A DNA stretch of 64,000 bases, taken from Parietichytrium sp. I65-24A. Lineage: Eukaryota > Sar > Bigyra > Thraustochytrida > Thraustochytriidae. The stretch spans positions 62,001-126,000 of the forward strand of contig BLSF01000088.1 in the NCBI GenBank assembly GCA_012862575.1, given 5' to 3'. The position numbers and the translations under genes were made by a program. Shown in pieces: positions 60,105 through 64,000 of this stretch. Under the pieces are notes generated by a model. It ran no database searches, was not told the origin of the DNA, and worked only from the letters and a program-made list of their open reading frames with translations. Numbering within the stretch: the stretch's first letter is position 1; each line of letters begins with the position of its first letter.

Positions 60105-61784
60105 CAAGGAGAAAGAAAGTTTTGAGAGTTAGATATTTCTCGAATCTTGTGTAGAAATCTGGAAAATACATGATTATGAATCAGCATAAATCTCTCATGC
60201 GTCTTGCGAAATCATCATCAACAAGATCGGCCCCCTATGAATTTAAGATATGTAGTATCCGGGGCTGTCCTTCGTTTCCTGCTGCACCACCAAATGGCAT
60301 ATTTCATTGAAGCGGCTTGAAGTCCAGCAGCGGGCACAGAATGACATGTCACTTTGAGGCATCAAAAGTGAGCTGCTGCGCGGTGCTGGTAAATATACAT
60401 GACCGGTAAAAATGTAAAAATCAAGCTTCAAAAATCTTCAAAACACACGAAGGTGCCGAAGCTTCGTTTGTTCTTTCGTCATTTAATCTAAGCTATCCAT
60501 AGCTATCCATAAAGTAGTGGATAATAGGGAGTATCTATCCTAGATGCTATTGGACCGAGTAGAAGTAGCATCTCTTCACTAAGGAGAAGTGGACATTATG
60601 AATGACTATACGAAAAGCGTAAGCACTAGAGAATTATTGCTTCGATCTACAGATTCGGCTATTCAACACATTAAGATTCACTATAGCTCGGTGGTATTGT
60701 TGTCCATTACAACTAACGAAATTCGTCCCTATAGTATATGTTGGCTGTCTCCAATAAGGACTCAAAACAGCGCTTTCTGGAGATGCCTCGTTGGGTAAGT
60801 GAATCCTTAGTTCAATTGGTAAGTAGGGGTATCCGTCATGAAGGTCATACTCTTGATTAGACTGGAGGGAATTCAGCTTGCATTCTCGGAAAGCATTTTT
60901 GATTTTACCCAAAAATTACGAACAGTTTCTCCCTCCTTTTATCAAGCATAACAAAACCGCATATTATCGCGTTCATTCCTCGCGTGCCTAGTTCATTTCA
61001 CAGTGTTCATTCATTCATTGTCTAATGAACAAACAAACGAACGATTCTGGCGGCAAAGCAAGCTTTTACAAACTGTTCTTGAAAGCCACATGTCACCAAA
61101 ATAACCGTGAACGAACTTGAACTTTTACAGTTTCAACAGACGCCACTCTCCAAGTTCAGAGCTCGCGAGCGCCAAAGTGAATGAACTTTCCCGCCGTAGC
61201 GCTCTTTCAACGGCTGACGCACACTTTTCCATCCGTGAGCCAAGCCAAACAGTTGCGCTGAAAAGCAGTCTCTGTCCAATCAGGACAACACGGTGATGAT
61301 GATAATGTGTGTTCTTTCATATGATAAAGCCACAAGATTTTGCATTTTATACCGTGTTTTTGTTTATGAAATTAAAAAAAGATAAAGGATTTGATGTGAA
61401 GCTGAACCAAAGTTCACCTTGCTGTTGCGAAAAAACTGCACAAAAGAAGAAATAAATGTATCTTTTCCACCGTCGCTGAAAATAACCACTACCTACTTCA
61501 CTATAACACCATAATATGGCACTAGCTACCCAGCACTAACGTTCAGCCTCGCCAATGAACACCTCCGTTATGTTTGTTATGTTTGCGGGTAATACTCACT
61601 ATTAATCCCCTCACAATAAAACTGGTAGCGTCGACTACTAGCGGGAACTTGGGAGGTGGGGGAGCGAATGCTACCGGTACTGACTATGAGCTGGTAGGAC
61701 TGCGCTGTAATTATTTTTGGAAAGATTCACTGTCCACACTGTCTATTCTGTCTAATTGTTATTGCCATTTCGTTTGTTGTTGAT

Positions 61785-61809
61785 CAATTGATTGATTGAT
61801 TGATTGATG
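61785..61809. repeat. (GATT)n microsatellite
   Basis: TTGATTGATTGATTGATTGA-type run, about 410 bp upstream of the Cys-rich gene. Confidence 0.88.
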
Positions 61810-62028
61810 GATGAACAACAGAGATGGTTGTGGACTGCAGCAGACCCCTAACTCGAAGCGGAAACGAGCAAGCAGAAGAGAAGCACGCGAGTTGTGTGTG
61901 GTTCATTTGAACGAAGGAACGAAGGAACGAAGGAAGGATCGACGGAGAGAAGGAGGAAGAGCAGTCGCATTGGAGACACGGATTAGACGACGCCGGTCGA
62001 AGGATCTCGCTGGATTGGTCCATTTTAT

Positions 62029-62150
62029 TGATTGATTGCTTCTTGTTTGGTTGCTTTTATTTGATTGATCGATTGATTGATTGATCGAGATTGATCGCTT
62101 TTATTTGATTGATTGATTAATTGATTGATCGCTTTTGGTTGGTCGATCGT
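62029..62150. repeat. GATT/GATC-rich tandem block
   Basis: Repeated TTTTATTTGATTGATT and TTGATCGATTGATT units, ending about 70 bp before the Cys-rich gene ATG. Similar in composition to 1507-1575 upstream of the TPR gene. Confidence 0.85.
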
Positions 62151-62218
62151 TTCGCGGCAAAAGTCTTTGCGGTCGCGAGGACCAGAATTGGTGCGCTAGG
62201 TTGAGATCGTCGGGCAAA

Positions 62219-64000
62219 ATGAGACTCGAGGCGGCTCTGAGGACGCTGGCGGCGCTTAGTGGCGGCGCGATGATGCGGCAGGAGGATGCGGGTTCCGCGC
62301 TGGTTTGCCGCGGCACGAGGTGCCCCGAGGGGTTCTCTGCGGTTGGCGAGTTTTGCTCGACGTGTGATATTACGGAGATTGTGGGCGAGTACGTCTCGTG
62401 CACGACGGCCTCGGGACGAGGTCTTGCGTTCTCGCAGAATCATCTGCCGACTTGCGGAGTCCAGGGCCAGCCGCCGCAGGTGGTGCAAGTGCTGCAACAG
62501 GAGACGCCGGTCGCGTGTCGGGCGTGGAGATGCCCTCTTGGAGTGCCGTCGTTTCCTGGTAGTGGAGGCAATGGAGTGTGCTACAACTGTGACAATTTCA
62601 CGGTGGCTGAGGACTCCTCCTCGATGTCATGCACGCGGAACAGCGTGACGACCGAATTCTCGCTCAGCTTTCTCCCATACTGTAATATGCTTCCAAACAG
62701 GGCTCCGCAACTTGATGGCCAAGCCCCGGCAGTGTGCACGGGAACGGTTTGCGCAGCAGGAGTCGCGTCTGTCTCAAGAGGGAATGATGCAATCTGTCAC
62801 AATTGCGATGTGTTGGACATGGCGACGGGCACGTGCACCAAGGGAGAGCAGTCCACCACATTTGCGTTAGGCAAAGCTCCAAGCTGCAATTCATGGCACA
62901 GGGAATATGAAGTTCTAAAAAAGGACCGCCCCGCAGTTTGCGCATCGTCTTACACGTGTCCGATAGGCGTCGCGTCGACTTCTGTGAACAGCAATCACTT
63001 TTGCCACAACTGTGACCAGATAAATTTCCAAGGCAACCAGATCCTCTGCACTAAGAATAGTACCACCATCTCAGTGAACATCCAAGTCGCATCCAATTGC
63101 AACTCGCCAGGCGAGGTTGTGCCAGCACTCGTCACCGCTGAACCTTCCGCCTGCAGATCATTTCGTTGCCCGGCCACGGCGTCCTCGGTTGTCATGACAG
63201 GAAACACGAACGTATGCTTGAACTGTGACCAGATGGCCGTTGGTTCGATCAACGGAACTTGCTCCAAAAATGGCAAAACGATTATCTTCGAAGCATCCAT
63301 GCTTGGCCAGTGCTCACGCGACTTTTCCAGGTTTCCTACAGCGCTCACACAGACCGGCGGGAAAGTTGTGGCGTGCAAGGATCGGCAGTGCCCGCCGCAC
63401 TCCTCTTCTGGGCTGGCTGCAAGCGATTTTGGCTTTTGCCACAACTGCGAGACCATAAGCCACAACACACTCACCAACGAAACAACGTGCGTGGGCTCCA
63501 CCGGAATCCTTGTATTCATGGACGACATGCTACCCACTTGTACATCGCTACCTGTTTCAGACGCGCTGGGAACAACGATGGATATGTGCAGGACACACGG
63601 TAAATGCCCTCTTGGTGCAAATTCGACTTTGGCAACAAGCGATGGGCCGATCTGCGCAGTCAACGATGCTCTAGATGGCATTGAGAACGTTGACATTAGC
63701 GGTATCCCCGGGTGCTACAATCTTGGAACTCACGAGCTCTCGGATCAGACGGAGGGCGGAATTTGCTTGGGGGATTTTGGTTGCCCCTCAGGACTTGAAA
63801 CAAGTACTGGTGCTGGCTTTGACCGTGAGATCTGCCATAACTGCGACGAAGTCTTCGTCTCTGATGGAATGGTCACCTGCAAGCGCAACAACGAGCAGAC
63901 AAAAAGGTTTCAAGAAGCTGCGCCTTGCAATGACGACGAGTCGAGACGTATTTACAACTCGCTTAGGTCATCTTCTCCCATGAACATGTGCTTTCCGCTG
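62219..64000 (+). CDS. Cys-rich modular protein, 3' end beyond window
   Basis: Open from ATG 62219 to the window end (594 codons, no stop). About eight modules of roughly 70-80 residues, each with the pattern C-x(3,4)-C-P-x-G, then CHNCD (or a variant such as CYNCD or CLNCD), then two more single Cys before the next module. The module near residues 455-500 is degenerate (CAVND replaces CHNCD). Six Cys per module and several N-x-S/T sites suggest disulphide-bonded extracellular repeats, loosely recalling TNFR or GCC2/GCC3-type modules. I do not recognise the family. The N-terminus as read (MRLEAALRTLAALSGG) is only a weak signal peptide, so an upstream exon may exist. An adhesion, cell-wall or receptor ectodomain role is possible. 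Opposite-strand frames are shadows. Confidence 0.8.
   Translation, partial: MRLEAALRTLAALSGGAMMRQEDAGSALVCRGTRCPEGFSAVGEFCSTCDITEIVGEYVSCTTASGRGLAFSQNHLPTCGVQGQPPQVVQVLQQETPVACRAWRCPLGVPSFPGSGGNGVCYNCDNFTVAEDSSSMSCTRNSVTTEFSLSFLPYCNMLPNRAPQLDGQAPAVCTGTVCAAGVASVSRGNDAICHNCDVLDMATGTCTKGEQSTTFALGKAPSCNSWHREYEVLKKDRPAVCASSYTCPIGVASTSVNSNHFCHNCDQINFQGNQILCTKNSTTISVNIQVASNCNSPGEVVPALVTAEPSACRSFRCPATASSVVMTGNTNVCLNCDQMAVGSINGTCSKNGKTIIFEASMLGQCSRDFSRFPTALTQTGGKVVACKDRQCPPHSSSGLAASDFGFCHNCETISHNTLTNETTCVGSTGILVFMDDMLPTCTSLPVSDALGTTMDMCRTHGKCPLGANSTLATSDGPICAVNDALDGIENVDISGIPGCYNLGTHELSDQTEGGICLGDFGCPSGLETSTGAGFDREICHNCDEVFVSDGMVTCKRNNEQTKRFQEAAPCNDDESRRIYNSLRSSSPMNMCFPL

Larger units (their letters stand above)
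60105..62218. other. Gene-poor intergenic region
   Basis: About 2.1 kb with no supported gene; open frames are short and AT-rich. It ends in GATT-type simple repeats upstream of the Cys-rich gene. Confidence 0.6.

Noticed and set aside
60589-60912. Short open frames in the gene-poor region
   Set aside because: AT-rich, overlapping on both strands, no domain or splice evidence.

Overview
This is eukaryotic nuclear DNA from a protist. Genes are on both strands without operons. There are clear GT-AG introns, and the gene set includes SEC24, SPTLC1/LCB1, MLH3, a MYSM1-like JAMM protease, TMEM161, a BART-domain protein, AFG2 and a cytosolic HSP101. Housekeeping genes have few or no introns. A stramenopile such as a thraustochytrid fits this style, but that is inference and nothing here fixes the taxon.

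Layout. At 1-38 kb are ordinary, mostly single-exon genes: a TPR protein with a TIR/HET-like N-terminal region (+), AFG2-type AAA ATPase (-), HSP101 (+), two tandem paralogous membrane proteins with an internal duplication (+,+), TMEM161 (-), SEC24 (-), aromatic-L-amino-acid decarboxylase with a likely mitochondrial presequence (+, 3 exons), serine palmitoyltransferase LCB1 (-), a MYB/JAMM deubiquitinase (+, 2 exons), a BART protein (+), MLH3 (-) and an unrecognised membrane protein (+). The divergent AFG2/HSP101 intergenic region carries canonical heat-shock elements.

At 38-60 kb lies the most unusual part: a same-strand tandem array of three large genes (A, B, C) plus a truncated copy. Each encodes a short N-terminal cap, an LRR solenoid in which every 28-residue LRR is its own 84-nt, phase-symmetric exon, a coiled-coil region, a protein-kinase-like domain with altered motifs, and two Cys/His-rich RING/IBR-like modules. 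LRR-exon number differs: 6 in A, 19 in B, 9 in C. Exon models derived here stay in frame for A and B; C has one LRR exon with a 1-nt deletion. This resembles a fast-evolving intracellular receptor family, but its function is not known from sequence.

Two single-N positions (42116 and 50264) are each flanked by exact duplications (1,064 bp and 120 bp). These are almost certainly unmerged contig overlaps, so apparent extra exons there should not be counted.

At 60-62 kb is a gene-poor stretch with GATT-type simple repeats. From 62.2 kb to the window end runs an open reading frame made of about eight Cys-rich modules, continuing beyond the window. No rRNA, tRNA, CRISPR array or transposase was found.
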